A stretch of DNA of 37,866 nucleotides from contig NZ_ATHL01000072.1 in the NCBI RefSeq assembly GCF_000445125.1, positions 1 through 37,866 on the forward strand, written 5' to 3'. Positions 7,446-15,698 of the stretch are shown in pieces; positions within the stretch are counted from its first letter, which is position 1; each line of letters opens with the position of its first letter. Below the pieces are notes generated by a model, which made no database searches, was not told the origin of the DNA, and worked only from the letters and a program-made list of their open reading frames with translations. Origin of the DNA: Novosphingobium lindaniclasticum LE124. Lineage in GTDB: Bacteria > Pseudomonadota > Alphaproteobacteria > Sphingomonadales > Sphingomonadaceae. A program made the position numbers and the translations under genes.

Positions 7446-8249
7446 TCAGCTCAGCGCAATGTCCGGTGCGTCTTCCTGCTTCATGCCGACGAGGTGATAG
7501 CCCGAGTCGACATGGTGGACTTCGCCGGTAACGCCCGCCGACAGATCGGACAGGAAGTAAAGCGCCGAGCCGCCCACATCCTCGATCGTGGTGTTGCGGC
7601 GCAGCGGCGAGTTCAGTTCGTTCCACTTCAGGATGTAGCGGAAATCGCCGATGCCGCTGGCGGCCAGGGTCTTGACGGGCCCCGCCGAGATCGCGTTGAC
7701 GCGGATGTTCTGCGGGCCGAGGTCGTTGGCGAGATACTTCACCGAGGTTTCCAGCGCCGCCTTGGCCACGCCCATGACGTTGTAGTGCGGCACGACCTTC
7801 TCGGCGCCGTAGTAGGTCAGCGTCAGGATCGAGCCGCCCTCGCGCATCATCGGTTCCGCGCGCTTGGTGACGGCGACGAGGCTATAGGCCGAGATGTTCA
7901 TCGTCATCAGGAAGTTGTCGAGGCTGGTGTCGACGTACTTGCCGCGCAGCTCGTTCTTGTCCGAGAAGCCGATGGCGTGGACGACGAAGTCGATCGTCTC
8001 CCAGCGCTCCGCCAGCTTTTCGAAGGCGCCGTCCAGCGCGGCCATGTCGGAAACGTCGCAATCGATGAGGAAATCGCTGCCGAGGCTTTCGGCCAGCGGC
8101 TTCACGCGCTTGGCCAGCGCATCGCCCTGATAGGAGAAGGCCAGCTCGGCGCCCTGTTCGTGCAGCTTCTTCGCGATGCCCCAGGCCAGGGACTTGTCAT
8201 TGGCAAGGCCCATGATCAGGCCGCGTTTACCCTGCATCAGACCGGTCAT
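7446..8249 (-). CDS. fabI: Enoyl-[acyl-carrier-protein] reductase (NADH) FabI
   Basis: FabI reduces trans-2-enoyl-ACP with NADH in the last step of each fatty acid elongation cycle in the cytoplasm. The 267 residues form one Rossmann-fold short-chain dehydrogenase. The N-terminus GKRGLIMGLANDKSLAWGIA is the FabI-type nucleotide-binding motif. Tyr146, Tyr156 and Lys163 of the active site are present (YYGAEKVVPHYNVMGVAK), as is the VRVNAISAGPVKTLAASGI-like segment (here beginning IRVNAIS). HAIGFSDKNELRGKYVDTSL is typical of alphaproteobacterial FabI, the class usually sensitive to triclosan. The ATG at 8249 overlaps the stop of the upstream YihY gene as ATGA. The reading frame is open far upstream, but only because the yihY frame happens to lack stops there. 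Confidence 0.97.
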   Translation of the reverse strand: MTGLMQGKRGLIMGLANDKSLAWGIAKKLHEQGAELAFSYQGDALAKRVKPLAESLGSDFLIDCDVSDMAALDGAFEKLAERWETIDFVVHAIGFSDKNELRGKYVDTSLDNFLMTMNISAYSLVAVTKRAEPMMREGGSILTLTYYGAEKVVPHYNVMGVAKAALETSVKYLANDLGPQNIRVNAISAGPVKTLAASGIGDFRYILKWNELNSPLRRNTTIEDVGGSALYFLSDLSAGVTGEVHHVDSGYHLVGMKQEDAPDIALS

Positions 8250-9295
8250 TCTTGTTCTTCCTGTACTTCGTTGTTCTGTGCAGCGGCGCTGCTTTTCCCG
8301 TCCGGATGCCCGGCAAGCATCTCCTGCTCCTCGGGACTGACGGCAAGGGCGGCGTTGAGTTCCGCGCCCGCGACCATCCCTAGTCCGACAACCCAGAAAA
8401 AGAAAAGCGCGATCATCACTCCGGCGAGACTTCCGTACGTCAAATCGTAAGCGATGAAATTGCGCAACACTTTCGGCAGCACCCAGGCAGCGCCCAGCCA
8501 CCAGCCCGCAACGAGCAGGGGACCGGGCCACTTGGGATATCGCCGTGCCTGATAACGCCCCGGTGTCAAAAGGAAAAACAAGGCGTAAAGCGAGGCGAAC
8601 AGGGTGCCCGCGGTGACGGCGCGAGATATGCCGATCTGGTAGTTGAAGGCCTTGAGTGCCGGAAACAGCGTCAGCACCACATCCTCGATCAGCGAAATCA
8701 GCACTTGCGAGGACAGGGAAAGCAGCAGCAGCAGCACCGATCCGAAGATCAGCCCGGTAGATGCCAGCCGGTTTCGCCAAAATCGCAGGGTCTTGGTCGT
8801 GCCGTAGGCGCGGTGGAGAAGGTCGCGGATGGTCTCGATCAGGCTGGTCGCGGTCCACAGGCCGAGCACGCCGCCGACCCACAGCAGCCAGCCGTGCCGC
8901 GCCGCCACGGCATCGCGGGCGACCGGGGCGAGGGCATCCTCCACCCGCGGCGGCAGCGCGTTGAGCACGGCATGGATGGCGCTTTCCAGCTGTCCCTGCT
9001 CGCCCAGCGCGGAATAGATGGCGGCCAGCGCGATGAAGAAGGGAAACAGCGCCACGATCGTCATGTAGGCGAAGTTGCCGGCGTGGATGAAGCCGTCTTC
9101 CCAGGTTCCGGCGACGACCCGCTTGACCACGACATAGGCGCGGCTGGAGGGATCGGGCCGGGGAAACCGGTCCTGCATTTCCTGCCAGCCCAATTCCCTC
9201 CAGCCCATTTCCCTCCAGCGAAGGGCGGCGCGGCGCCGGTCCTCGGGCGTTATCGCGGCAGGCGTTGTCGTTTCTGGCGGCGGGGCGGCGTTCAC
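8246..9295 (-). CDS. YihY/BrkB-family inner-membrane protein
   Basis: This is a 349-residue polytopic membrane protein of the YihY (former BrkB/RNase BN) family, whose function is unsettled. It has a charged N-terminal region of about 70 residues. The conserved entry GFIHAGNFAYMTIVALFPFF follows, and then about six membrane segments, including LLWVGGVLGLWTATSLIETI, TGLIFGSVLLLLLSLSSQVL and YGSLAGVMIALFFFWVVGLG. The ending AGAELNAAL is the family signature. The C-terminal tail is Glu/Gln rich. The N-terminal region has a small internal repeat (WREMGWRELGWQEM). The stop overlaps the fabI start by four bases, so the two are probably co-transcribed with yihY first. Confidence 0.9.
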   Translation of the reverse strand: MNAAPPPETTTPAAITPEDRRRAALRWREMGWRELGWQEMQDRFPRPDPSSRAYVVVKRVVAGTWEDGFIHAGNFAYMTIVALFPFFIALAAIYSALGEQGQLESAIHAVLNALPPRVEDALAPVARDAVAARHGWLLWVGGVLGLWTATSLIETIRDLLHRAYGTTKTLRFWRNRLASTGLIFGSVLLLLLSLSSQVLISLIEDVVLTLFPALKAFNYQIGISRAVTAGTLFASLYALFFLLTPGRYQARRYPKWPGPLLVAGWWLGAAWVLPKVLRNFIAYDLTYGSLAGVMIALFFFWVVGLGMVAGAELNAALAVSPEEQEMLAGHPDGKSSAAAQNNEVQEEQE

Positions 9296-9346
9296 CGGCC
9301 GGCGATAGACGCTGCGGGCAGGATGTTCAAATCTCGGAGGAAATCA

Positions 9347-9381
9347 GGAAGGGCGAAAGGGAAGACCATGCTCGCCCTTCC
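9347..9381 (-). terminator. Hairpin after the dnaJ-like gene
   Basis: GGAAGGGCGA at 9347-9356 pairs perfectly with TCGCCCTTCC at 9372-9381, just after the stop of the dnaJ-like gene. The T run that follows on the minus strand is weak (TGATTTCC), so termination strength is uncertain. Confidence 0.5.
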
Positions 9382-9384
9382 CCG

Positions 9385-10350
9385 TCAGATTCCGAGTTTG
9401 GCGCGCACGTCGCGCGCATCCTTCCAGCCTTCCAGCCGCTTGGCGAGATCGGCGTCGCTTTCGGGCAAGACGATCTGCAGGCTGATCAGCAGGTCGCCGC
9501 GCGAACCGTCCTTGCGGGTCATGCCGCGCCCCTTGAGGCGCAGGACCTTGCCCGAGCTGGCACCGGCGGGAACCGAGAGCATCACCGCGCCAGCCGCCGT
9601 GGGAGCCTTGACCTTGCCGCCATGCAGCGCCTCGTCAAGAGTGATCGGCAGGTCCACGCGCAAGTCGTCGCCGTCCTGGCGGAAGAAGGCGTGGGGCTGG
9701 ATCTGGATGGTGACGATGGCATCGCCTGCGCCGCCGGGTCCAGCCTCGCCCTTGCCGGCAAGGCGCATCTGGGTGCCGTCTTCAAGGCCATTCGGCAGCT
9801 TGAGGTCGATCGTCTTGCCGTCCGACAGAGTGATTCGCTGGGGTTTCAGCTCTGCCGCGTCGGGGAGCGGGACCGAGAGGCGGTAGTTCACGTTGCCGCC
9901 GCGCGGCGCGGCGCGGGTGCGGGCTCCACCGCCGCCCATGCCGCCGAAACCGCCGGCACCGCGCTGGTTGCCGCCGCCGAAGATGCCGCCGAACAGGTCT
10001 TCCAGGTCGATGCCGTCGTTGCCGCCGAACCCGCCGGAGAAGCCGCGCTGCCCGCCGGGACCGCCGCCGAACCCGGCTCCGCCGAACCCGCCGCTGCCGC
10101 CGCCGAACCCGCCGAAGCCCATGGGATTGCCCTCGGCATCGATTTCGCCGCGATCGAACCGGGCCCGCTTGTCCTTGTCGGAAAGCAGGTCATAGGCGCC
10201 GGTCACCTCGGAGAAACGCTCCGCGGCCTTGGGGTTGTCCTTGTTGGTATCGGGGTGGAGTTCCTTCGCCAGCTTGCGATAGGCGGACTTGATGTCCTTT
10301 TCGCTGGCCGTGCGCGATACGCCAAGGGTGGAATAAGGGTCTGCTGCCAT
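9385..10350 (-). CDS. DnaJ-family co-chaperone (type II, CbpA-like)
   Basis: This J-domain protein should stimulate the DnaK ATPase and deliver unfolded clients. The 321 residues comprise a J domain (about 1-70, with HPD in KELHPDTNKDNP). A strongly glycine/phenylalanine-rich linker follows (about 78-145, repeats of GGFGG and GGAGFGG), and then two C-terminal client-binding beta domains (about 150-300, e.g. VPLPDAAELKPQRITLSDGK and LRLKGRGMTRKDGSRGDLLI). There is no CxxCxGxG zinc-finger cluster, which makes it the CbpA/DjlA-like class rather than canonical DnaJ. It diverges from pdxH across a 175-bp gap that must hold both promoters; no clear elements are seen there. Confidence 0.93.
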   Translation of the reverse strand: MAADPYSTLGVSRTASEKDIKSAYRKLAKELHPDTNKDNPKAAERFSEVTGAYDLLSDKDKRARFDRGEIDAEGNPMGFGGFGGGSGGFGGAGFGGGPGGQRGFSGGFGGNDGIDLEDLFGGIFGGGNQRGAGGFGGMGGGGARTRAAPRGGNVNYRLSVPLPDAAELKPQRITLSDGKTIDLKLPNGLEDGTQMRLAGKGEAGPGGAGDAIVTIQIQPHAFFRQDGDDLRVDLPITLDEALHGGKVKAPTAAGAVMLSVPAGASSGKVLRLKGRGMTRKDGSRGDLLISLQIVLPESDADLAKRLEGWKDARDVRAKLGI

Positions 10351-10525
10351 GGCATCCTAGCTAGGTGTGGACGAGCCGGACGGCAAGCGGTGCTTTTCTC
10401 CTTCCGGCGGCGCGTCTATGCACTGGCCCTATGCCCGAATGCCATCGAGAAATGCCGCGATATCGGCAGTTTCCGGTGGAGAGTGGCCAGGTACGTATTT
10501 TGGGCAGGCAATTCAGGAAGCGAAG

Positions 10526-11143
10526 ATGGAAGCTGAACAGGCGCGCGAAGTCATCCCCCACGGCGATCCTTTCGCCCTCTTCCAGGTCTGGTACGACGAG
10601 GCGCGGGAGACCGAGCCCAACGATTCGAATGCCATGGCCCTCGCCACCGCGACGCCGGGCGGGCTGCCGTCGGTGCGCATGGTCCTGCTCAAGGGCTACG
10701 GGCCGGAAGGCTTCGTGTTCTACACCAATGGCCATAGCCGCAAGGGGCAGGAGATCGCGGTCAATCCCCACGTCGCCCTGCTGTTCCACTGGAAGAGCCT
10801 GCGCCGCCAGATCCGCATCGAGGGCGAACTGACGCCGGTCACGCCAGAGGAAGCCGATGCCTACTTCCATTCGCGAGCCCGCGATTCGCAGCTTGGCGCG
10901 CTCGCTTCCGACCAGTCGGCCCTGCTCGACAGCCGCGAGACCTTCCTGACCCGCTACGAGGATGCCCGCGCGCGGTTCGCGGAAGGCGAGATCGAGCGCC
11001 CCGCGCACTGGACCGGCTACCGCGTGGTGCCCGCCGCCATAGAGTTCTGGCAGGACCGGCCCTACCGCCTTCATGAACGCCGCCGCTTCGTGCGCCATGA
11101 CGATGCGCCGGGCGGCTGGGTCAGCTCGCTTCTCTATCCTTGA
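10526..11143 (+). CDS. pdxH: Pyridoxine/pyridoxamine 5'-phosphate oxidase
   Basis: PdxH is an FMN-dependent oxidase that converts pyridoxine or pyridoxamine phosphate to pyridoxal phosphate. The 205-residue protein carries the family blocks DPFALFQVWYDEARETEPND, NAMALATATPGGLPSVRMVL, LLKGYGPEGFVFYTN and SRKGQEI near the FMN site. RDSQLGALASDQS and the C-terminal WQDRPYRLHER-RRF with LYP end are also present. The ATG at 10526 is chosen because AGGAAG lies 7-12 bases before it and homology starts just downstream. A longer in-frame start at 10367 would add 53 residues unlike the family. The stop overlaps the TTG start of the next gene, so it is translationally coupled to the cation exporter. Confidence 0.95.
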   Translation: MEAEQAREVIPHGDPFALFQVWYDEARETEPNDSNAMALATATPGGLPSVRMVLLKGYGPEGFVFYTNGHSRKGQEIAVNPHVALLFHWKSLRRQIRIEGELTPVTPEEADAYFHSRARDSQLGALASDQSALLDSRETFLTRYEDARARFAEGEIERPAHWTGYRVVPAAIEFWQDRPYRLHERRRFVRHDDAPGGWVSSLLYP

Positions 11144-12081
11144 GCCCAAACTTGCACGAACACGCCAAACTGACGCGCAGCGCCGCTTTCGCCAGCATCG
11201 GCGTGGCCGTGCTGCTGCTCGGCCTGAAGGGTTGGGCGGCCTGGTCCACCGGCTCCACGGCGATGCTTGGCAGCCTGGCGGACACCACGCTCGATCTGGT
11301 GGCCAGCATCGCCACGCTGCTCGGTGTCTGGATCGGCGCGCAGCCGGCGGATGACAAGCACCGTTTCGGCCACGGCAAGGCCGAGGCGATCGCGGCTATG
11401 TTCCAGATCGTGCTGATCTCGATCTCGGCCCTCGCCATCGCCAGCCGCGCGGTGGAGGAGTTCGTCGCGGGCAGCCGGGTGGAGAGCGCCGGCAGCGGCA
11501 TCGCCGTTTCCGGCGTTGCGATCGCGCTGACTCTGGGCCTGGTCGCCTGGCAGCGTCACGTCGTGCGCCGCACCGGCAGCATCGCCATCCAGACCGACAG
11601 CGTCCACTACCAGTCGGACCTCCTGCTCAACGTGGCGGTGATCGTCGCGCTGGTCCTGGAGCACTATGCCGGGCTGAAGGGCGCGGACCCGCTGTTCGGT
11701 CTCGGGATCGCCGGATGGCTCGCCTGGGGCGCCTGGCAAGCCTCGCAGGACGTGCTCGACCAGTTGATGGATCATGAGTGGCCCGAGGAGAAGAAGGACC
11801 GCTTTCTCCAGGTGCTGGCGCACCATCCCGACATCACCGGCGTCCACGATATGCGCACGCGAACCTCTGGCAACCGGGACTTCGTGCAGTTCCATGTCTG
11901 GGTCGATCCCGAGATGACCGTGCGCGAGGCCCACCGGGTGATGGACGAGCTGGAGCACCGGCTGGCGGCGGAATTTCCGGATACGGAGATCCTTATTCAT
12001 CCCGATCCCGAAGGCCTCGTGGACGAAGCCGGCGCGGCGGGGATGGACGTGCTGCCGCCGATCCGGGTCGCTTTGGATTGA
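11140..12081 (+). CDS. Cation diffusion facilitator (FieF/YiiP-like)
   Basis: This is an inner-membrane divalent metal/proton antiporter of the CDF family, probably exporting Zn or Fe. The 313 residues have six membrane segments. Metal-site residues matching FieF are visible: D48 and D52 in GSLADTTLDL, and the HYQSD motif in SVHYQSDLLLN. The FieF-type loop QPADDKHRFGHGKAEAIAAM is also present. The cytoplasmic C-terminal domain (about 215-300) keeps the His/Asp residues for dimer metal binding (LAHHPDITGVHDMRTR, FVQFHVWVDPEMTVREAH, ILIHPDPEG). The TTG at 11140 overlaps the pdxH stop; a second TTG at 11152 is possible. Both are non-ATG, so the start is moderately sure. The exact metal cannot be read from the sequence. 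Confidence 0.9.
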   Translation: MSPNLHEHAKLTRSAAFASIGVAVLLLGLKGWAAWSTGSTAMLGSLADTTLDLVASIATLLGVWIGAQPADDKHRFGHGKAEAIAAMFQIVLISISALAIASRAVEEFVAGSRVESAGSGIAVSGVAIALTLGLVAWQRHVVRRTGSIAIQTDSVHYQSDLLLNVAVIVALVLEHYAGLKGADPLFGLGIAGWLAWGAWQASQDVLDQLMDHEWPEEKKDRFLQVLAHHPDITGVHDMRTRTSGNRDFVQFHVWVDPEMTVREAHRVMDELEHRLAAEFPDTEILIHPDPEGLVDEAGAAGMDVLPPIRVALD

Positions 12082-12121
12082 AGGGAGGGGGCAGCCGTAC
12101 GCGATACGCGGTTCACCGTTC

Positions 12122-12150
12122 CGTCATCCTGAACCAGCTTCAGAACGACG
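12122..12150. repeat. REP-like palindrome (CGTCATCCTGAA family)
   Basis: CGTCATCCTGAA at 12122-12133 faces TTCAGAACGACG at 12139-12150 across a 5-base loop, with two mismatches. It shares its CGTCATCCTGAA arm with the pair at 22008-22096. It lies 40 bp after the cation exporter gene and may mark or stabilise its transcript end. Confidence 0.6.
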
Positions 12151-12230
12151 AGTGAGATTGTGGCAGGGATCGTGACCTTGCAGCGAGATTCGGCTGGCCT
12201 CTCGCCCCACCCCGGAGCATAAGCCCCTCG

Positions 12231-12965
12231 ATGCCAGCGATTTCCGGTCCCGGTCTGTGGGCGCTTTGCGTCTCCGCCATCACGATGACGGCGATCGTCG
12301 GCCTGCGCTATCTCGGCACTTCGGGCCTGTTCGCCTGGATCACCGCGCGGGTGAGGCCGGGGCTCTATACCGGAATGAACCGCCAGATTCGCGGAGAGAT
12401 CGGCTGGTCGCTCGCCTCCTCGGCGATCTACGGCATCCCGGCGGGCGTGGTCGCCTGGGGGTGGCAGGCGCATGGCTGGACCCTCATCTACGAAGACCCG
12501 CTCGCCCGGCCGCTGTGGTGGATGCCGGTCTCGCTGTTCCTCTACCTTTTCCTGCACGATACCTGGTTCTACTGGACCCATCGCTGGATGCACCGGCCGC
12601 GCGTGTTCCGGCTGATGCACGCCGTCCACCATGCCAGCCGTCCGCCCACCGCCTGGGCGGCGATGAGCTTCCACCCGCTGGAAGCCGTGACCGGCGCGGT
12701 CGTCGTCCCGGCGCTGGTGTTCGTCGTGCCGATCCATGTCGGCGTGCTGGGACTGGTCCTGACCATCATGACGGTCATGGGCATCGCCAATCACATGGGC
12801 TGGGAGATGTTTCCCCGCCGCCTCGTCCACTCGCGTCTGGGCAACTGGCTGATCACGGCCAGTCACCATCACCGCCATCACGAGCTTTATCGATGCAACT
12901 ACGGCCTCTATTTCCGGTTCTGGGATCATCTTTGCGGCACCGATCGGGGCGTCTCGGCGCCCTGA
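12231..12965 (+). CDS. Sterol desaturase / fatty acid hydroxylase superfamily protein
   Basis: This is an integral-membrane di-iron oxygenase of the fatty acid hydroxylase superfamily; the substrate is unknown (lipid, hopanoid or carotenoid are possible). The 244 residues show the histidine clusters that bind the two irons. These are HDTWFYWTHRWMH near residue 108, HAVHH near 132, an added His in SFHPLEAV, and SHHHRHH near 217. Hydrophobic spans surround them (for example WWMPVSLFLYLFLH and AVVVPALVFVVPIHVGVLGL). At 244 residues it is longer than CrtZ-type carotene hydroxylases and fits the ERG3-like group. The ATG at 12231 has no strong ribosome binding site. It overlaps the DUF2141 gene downstream by 34 bases if that gene starts at 12932. 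Confidence 0.87.
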   Translation: MPAISGPGLWALCVSAITMTAIVGLRYLGTSGLFAWITARVRPGLYTGMNRQIRGEIGWSLASSAIYGIPAGVVAWGWQAHGWTLIYEDPLARPLWWMPVSLFLYLFLHDTWFYWTHRWMHRPRVFRLMHAVHHASRPPTAWAAMSFHPLEAVTGAVVVPALVFVVPIHVGVLGLVLTIMTVMGIANHMGWEMFPRRLVHSRLGNWLITASHHHRHHELYRCNYGLYFRFWDHLCGTDRGVSAP

Positions 12966-13381
12966 CGCTTGCCTTATCCGCGCCGCTGGTTCTCGGCGCC
13001 ACCGGAGTTCAGTCCGACGTTACCGCCTCGGTAACGGGGCTGCGCTCGCAGAAAGGGCAGGTCCTGGCCTGTCTCACCACGGATCCGCAGACGTTCCCGA
13101 ACTGCGACAAGGATCCCCAGGCGCGCAAGCTGACGGTTCCGGCGCGGGGCGAGGTGCACATCGACTTCGGACATGTGCCGGAGGGACGCTATGCGATCTC
13201 CCTGGTCCATGACGAAAACGCCAACGGCAAGCTGGATACCGCGCTGATGATCCCGCGCGAGGGCTTCGGCTTCTCGCGCGATGCGCCGGTGCGCATGGGG
13301 CCGCCGCGCTTCGAGAAGGCCGCCTTCGACGTCGGGGCCGAGAACACCCGCATGGTGATCAAGATGCGATATCTGCTCTGA
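12932..13381 (+). CDS. DUF2141 exported protein
   Basis: This is a small secreted protein of the DUF2141 family, predicted to be periplasmic with a beta-sandwich fold and unknown function. The conserved body reads QVLACLTTDPQTFPNC, then VHIDFGHVPEGRYAISLVHD, ENANGKLDTALMIPREGFGF and SRDAPVRMGPPRFEKAAFDV, which is characteristic. The start is uncertain. The TTG at 12932 gives a short basic N-terminus and a signal peptide (RHRSGRLGALTLALSAPLVL) with probable cleavage after LGA. No in-frame ATG gives a sensible signal peptide. Length from this start is 149 residues. It overlaps the upstream hydroxylase gene, which suggests coupled expression. Confidence 0.8.
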   Translation: MRHRSGRLGALTLALSAPLVLGATGVQSDVTASVTGLRSQKGQVLACLTTDPQTFPNCDKDPQARKLTVPARGEVHIDFGHVPEGRYAISLVHDENANGKLDTALMIPREGFGFSRDAPVRMGPPRFEKAAFDVGAENTRMVIKMRYLL

Positions 13382-13430
13382 GGAAGGACGCAGCCTTGCC
13401 GTCATCGGCGCCGCAGCCTAACCCCGGTTC

Positions 13431-14720
13431 GTGACGAGGGAAGAGGACATCGCCAGGGACGTCGTCGAAACGGCGACCACGGGGCTCGTGGCCCAGCCCG
13501 TGCATGGCACCTTTTCGCCGTTCCGTTATCCGGTGTTCCGGGCGATCTGGATCGCCAACCTGTTCTCGAACATCGGCGGCACGCTCCAGAGCGTCGGTGC
13601 CGCCTGGCTGATGACAGAACTGACGCCCTCGCACCAGCTGGTGTCGCTGGTGCAGGCTTCGGCCACCGTGCCGATCATGCTCTTCGGCGTCTTTGCCGGG
13701 GCGATTGCCGACAATTACGATCGCCGGCTGGTGATGCTGGCAGCGCAGATCGGCATGCTGGTGGTCTCGGCCGCGCTGGCGATCATGAGCTGGCTGGGCT
13801 GGCTGACGCCGTTCCTGCTGCTGGCCTTCACGCTCAGCGTGGGCACGGGCACGGCGCTCAACTCGCCCGCGTGGCAGGCCTCGGTGCGCCAGCAGGTTCC
13901 CCGCGACCAGTTGCCGCAGGCGATCGCGCTCAATTCGATCTCCTTCAACATCGCCCGCTCGATCGGGCCTGCCCTGGGCGGGGTGCTGATTTCGCTGTGG
14001 GATGCATCCTTCGCCTTTGCGATCAATGCGATGAGCTATATCGGACTGATCGTGGTCCTGCTCTGGTGGCGCCCCGCGGCGCGGCAGATCGACCGGCGGC
14101 CGATCCTGCCCGCGGTCGCCACCGGCATCCGCTACTGCTTCGGCAACGCTCCCTTGCGGCGCCTGCTTATTCGCGGTTTCGCGCTCGGTTTCAGCCTTGC
14201 CGCCTACCAGGGACTGCTGCCGGCCGTGGTCAGCGGGCCGATGCGGGGGACGGAGATCGACTTCGGCGTCATGCTCGGGCTGTTCGGAATCGGATCGATC
14301 GCCACCGCCCCCTTCATCGGCCGCATCCGCCACGCCATGGGCCTGGAGGGCATCCTGGCGCTCGGTTCGGCCATGTTCGTCTTCTCGTTCTGGGTTCTGG
14401 CCGCCGCCGCCGAACTGTTCCAGGCTTTTCCCGCCGCTGTCGTGGCGGGAAGTGCCTGGGTGCTGATCCTGACCACGCTCAACACCGCCGTCCAGCTTCG
14501 CTCGCCCGACGAGATCCTGGGGCGCTGCCTGTCGATCTACCAGGCTGCGACTTTCGGCGGCATGGCACTGGGCGCCTGGACCTGGGGCATGGTCGCCGAC
14601 GTGCGGAGCCTGCCGTTCGCGCTCCACGCCGCCTCGGTGTTCCTGATCCTGTCCTTTGCAGTGCTGCGCATGATCGCCCCGCTGCCGCGCCTGGGTGAGG
14701 GCGTGATCCGCCCGAAATAG
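13431..14720 (+). CDS. MFS transporter (MFS_3, EntS-like)
   Basis: This 429-residue inner-membrane transporter belongs to the MFS_3 branch, the group that contains the enterobactin exporter EntS. The start FRYPVFRAIWIANLFSNIGG and GAAWLMTELTPSHQLVSLVQ, then GVFAGAIADNYDRRLVML (motif A), are typical. Twelve hydrophobic segments can be traced. The start is a GTG at 13431, 49 bases after the DUF2141 gene, with weak ribosome binding. There is no siderophore gene nearby, so the substrate cannot be named; a small hydrophobic or siderophore-like molecule is only a family guess. A GC hairpin overlaps the stop codon. Confidence 0.88.
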   Translation: MTREEDIARDVVETATTGLVAQPVHGTFSPFRYPVFRAIWIANLFSNIGGTLQSVGAAWLMTELTPSHQLVSLVQASATVPIMLFGVFAGAIADNYDRRLVMLAAQIGMLVVSAALAIMSWLGWLTPFLLLAFTLSVGTGTALNSPAWQASVRQQVPRDQLPQAIALNSISFNIARSIGPALGGVLISLWDASFAFAINAMSYIGLIVVLLWWRPAARQIDRRPILPAVATGIRYCFGNAPLRRLLIRGFALGFSLAAYQGLLPAVVSGPMRGTEIDFGVMLGLFGIGSIATAPFIGRIRHAMGLEGILALGSAMFVFSFWVLAAAAELFQAFPAAVVAGSAWVLILTTLNTAVQLRSPDEILGRCLSIYQAATFGGMALGAWTWGMVADVRSLPFALHAASVFLILSFAVLRMIAPLPRLGEGVIRPK

Positions 14721-14736
14721 CCGGGGCATCCCGGCT
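14719..14736 (+). terminator. Hairpin overlapping the MFS stop codon
   Basis: CCGGG at 14721-14725 pairs with CCCGG at 14730-14734 around a GCAT loop, extended by AG/CT outside it. It is followed by TTAAACTTTATTT, a discontinuous T run. It probably acts as a terminator for the MFS gene. Confidence 0.5.
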
Positions 14737-14794
14737 TAAACTTTATTTCACCCTGCAGCCCCAGAAGGAGGCGGCAGGAGCAACGGGGGTATCG

Positions 14795-15586
14795 ATGGAC
14801 AGCGCAAGCGGCGGATCGGCCGAAGACCTCCTCCTGGAACGGCAAGAGCGCCGCATGCAGGTGCGCGCCTACAATTTCTGGGCGAGCCGCTTGGGAAGCC
14901 GCGCCTATCCCGATTTCGCCGACCTTGTTCCCGCCGATTTGCCGGACTTCGGCCCCCACGGCGTCCTGCTCGATCTTGGCGAAAGGGCAGACCGTCCGGC
15001 GATCGTCTGGCTGGGCTCGGCGCTGGCAAGGGAAGCCGGGATATCCGGCCCGATGCGGGCCTTGCACGATATACCGGGCCACTCGCTGCTGGCACGGATA
15101 ACCGATCGTCACGGCGAAGTCCTCGCGAACCGGGCGCCCGTCGGGTTCGAGGATGCATTCGTGAACCGGCAGGGGGTGCAGATCCTCTGTCGCGGCATCC
15201 TGCTGCCGTTCTCCCGCGATGGCGTGACGGTGGATGCCATTCTCGGCGTCATCAACGGCAAGGAACGGCCCGACTTCCCCGAGGCCGCGACCGATGACGA
15301 CTTTGCCCCGCTTCCCTCTTCGCAGCGCGCGGCGGCCTTCGGATCCACGCCCATGACCGAATGGGCGGACGGTCCGGCGGACGGCCGCAGCCCTGCTCCG
15401 ATGGAGAGGCCAACGGCGCAGCGTCTGCGCGCGCTGCCGCCGCGATCGGCGGAAGATCTCTGCCGTGCCGGCGAGTTCGCCGTGCTCGTCGCCCGGCGCA
15501 ACGAGCGCGGCGAACTGCTCCTGCTGGGCGAAGTGTCGGATGACGAGGCGTTGATCGACCAGGCGGCGCGACACTTGCTGGGCTGA
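14795..15586 (+). CDS. PAS_5 domain protein
   Basis: This 263-residue cytoplasmic protein has an N-terminal PAS_5-type domain (about residues 20-155: AYNFWASRLGSRAYPDFADL, PHGVLLDLG, GHSLLARITDRHGEVLANRA, FEDAFVNRQGVQILCRGILL). PAS_5 proteins are common single-domain proteins of Alphaproteobacteria, and their ligand and role are not known. The C-terminal 100 residues have no recognisable domain and are Pro/Ala/Arg rich in the middle. There is no output domain such as a kinase or cyclase, so it must act on a partner. The ATG at 14795 follows a GGAG-rich stretch (CAGGAGCAACGGGGGT). It stands alone between two hairpin- or gap-separated genes. Confidence 0.75.
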   Translation: MDSASGGSAEDLLLERQERRMQVRAYNFWASRLGSRAYPDFADLVPADLPDFGPHGVLLDLGERADRPAIVWLGSALAREAGISGPMRALHDIPGHSLLARITDRHGEVLANRAPVGFEDAFVNRQGVQILCRGILLPFSRDGVTVDAILGVINGKERPDFPEAATDDDFAPLPSSQRAAAFGSTPMTEWADGPADGRSPAPMERPTAQRLRALPPRSAEDLCRAGEFAVLVARRNERGELLLLGEVSDDEALIDQAARHLLG

Positions 15587-15698
15587 ACCGAGCCGAACAG
15601 CGCTCTTGCCAGCGGAAAGGGCGGCGCTAGGCTGGCGCCTCTATCAGCAAGGGTCCGCCTTCAGCGCCCGTTCAGGCCAAGAGGCCCCAAGAGAGACC

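Noticed and set aside
7446..8882. A fusion of FabI with a 200-residue N-terminal extension
   Set aside because: The extension is the yihY gene read in another frame; FabI length and the ATGA overlap fix the start at 8249.
9180..9235. Small DNA repeat at the start of the YihY gene (WREMGWRELGWQEM)
   Set aside because: A short local duplication in a disordered N-terminus; probably slippage with no further meaning.
9930..10125. Tandem repeat in the dnaJ-like gene as a mobile or regulatory repeat
   Set aside because: It encodes the Gly/Phe linker expected in this chaperone family, so the DNA repeat is a result of composition.
10367..10525. A 53-residue N-terminal extension of PdxH
   Set aside because: The AGGAAG before 10526 and family length support the shorter protein; the extension has no similarity to the family.
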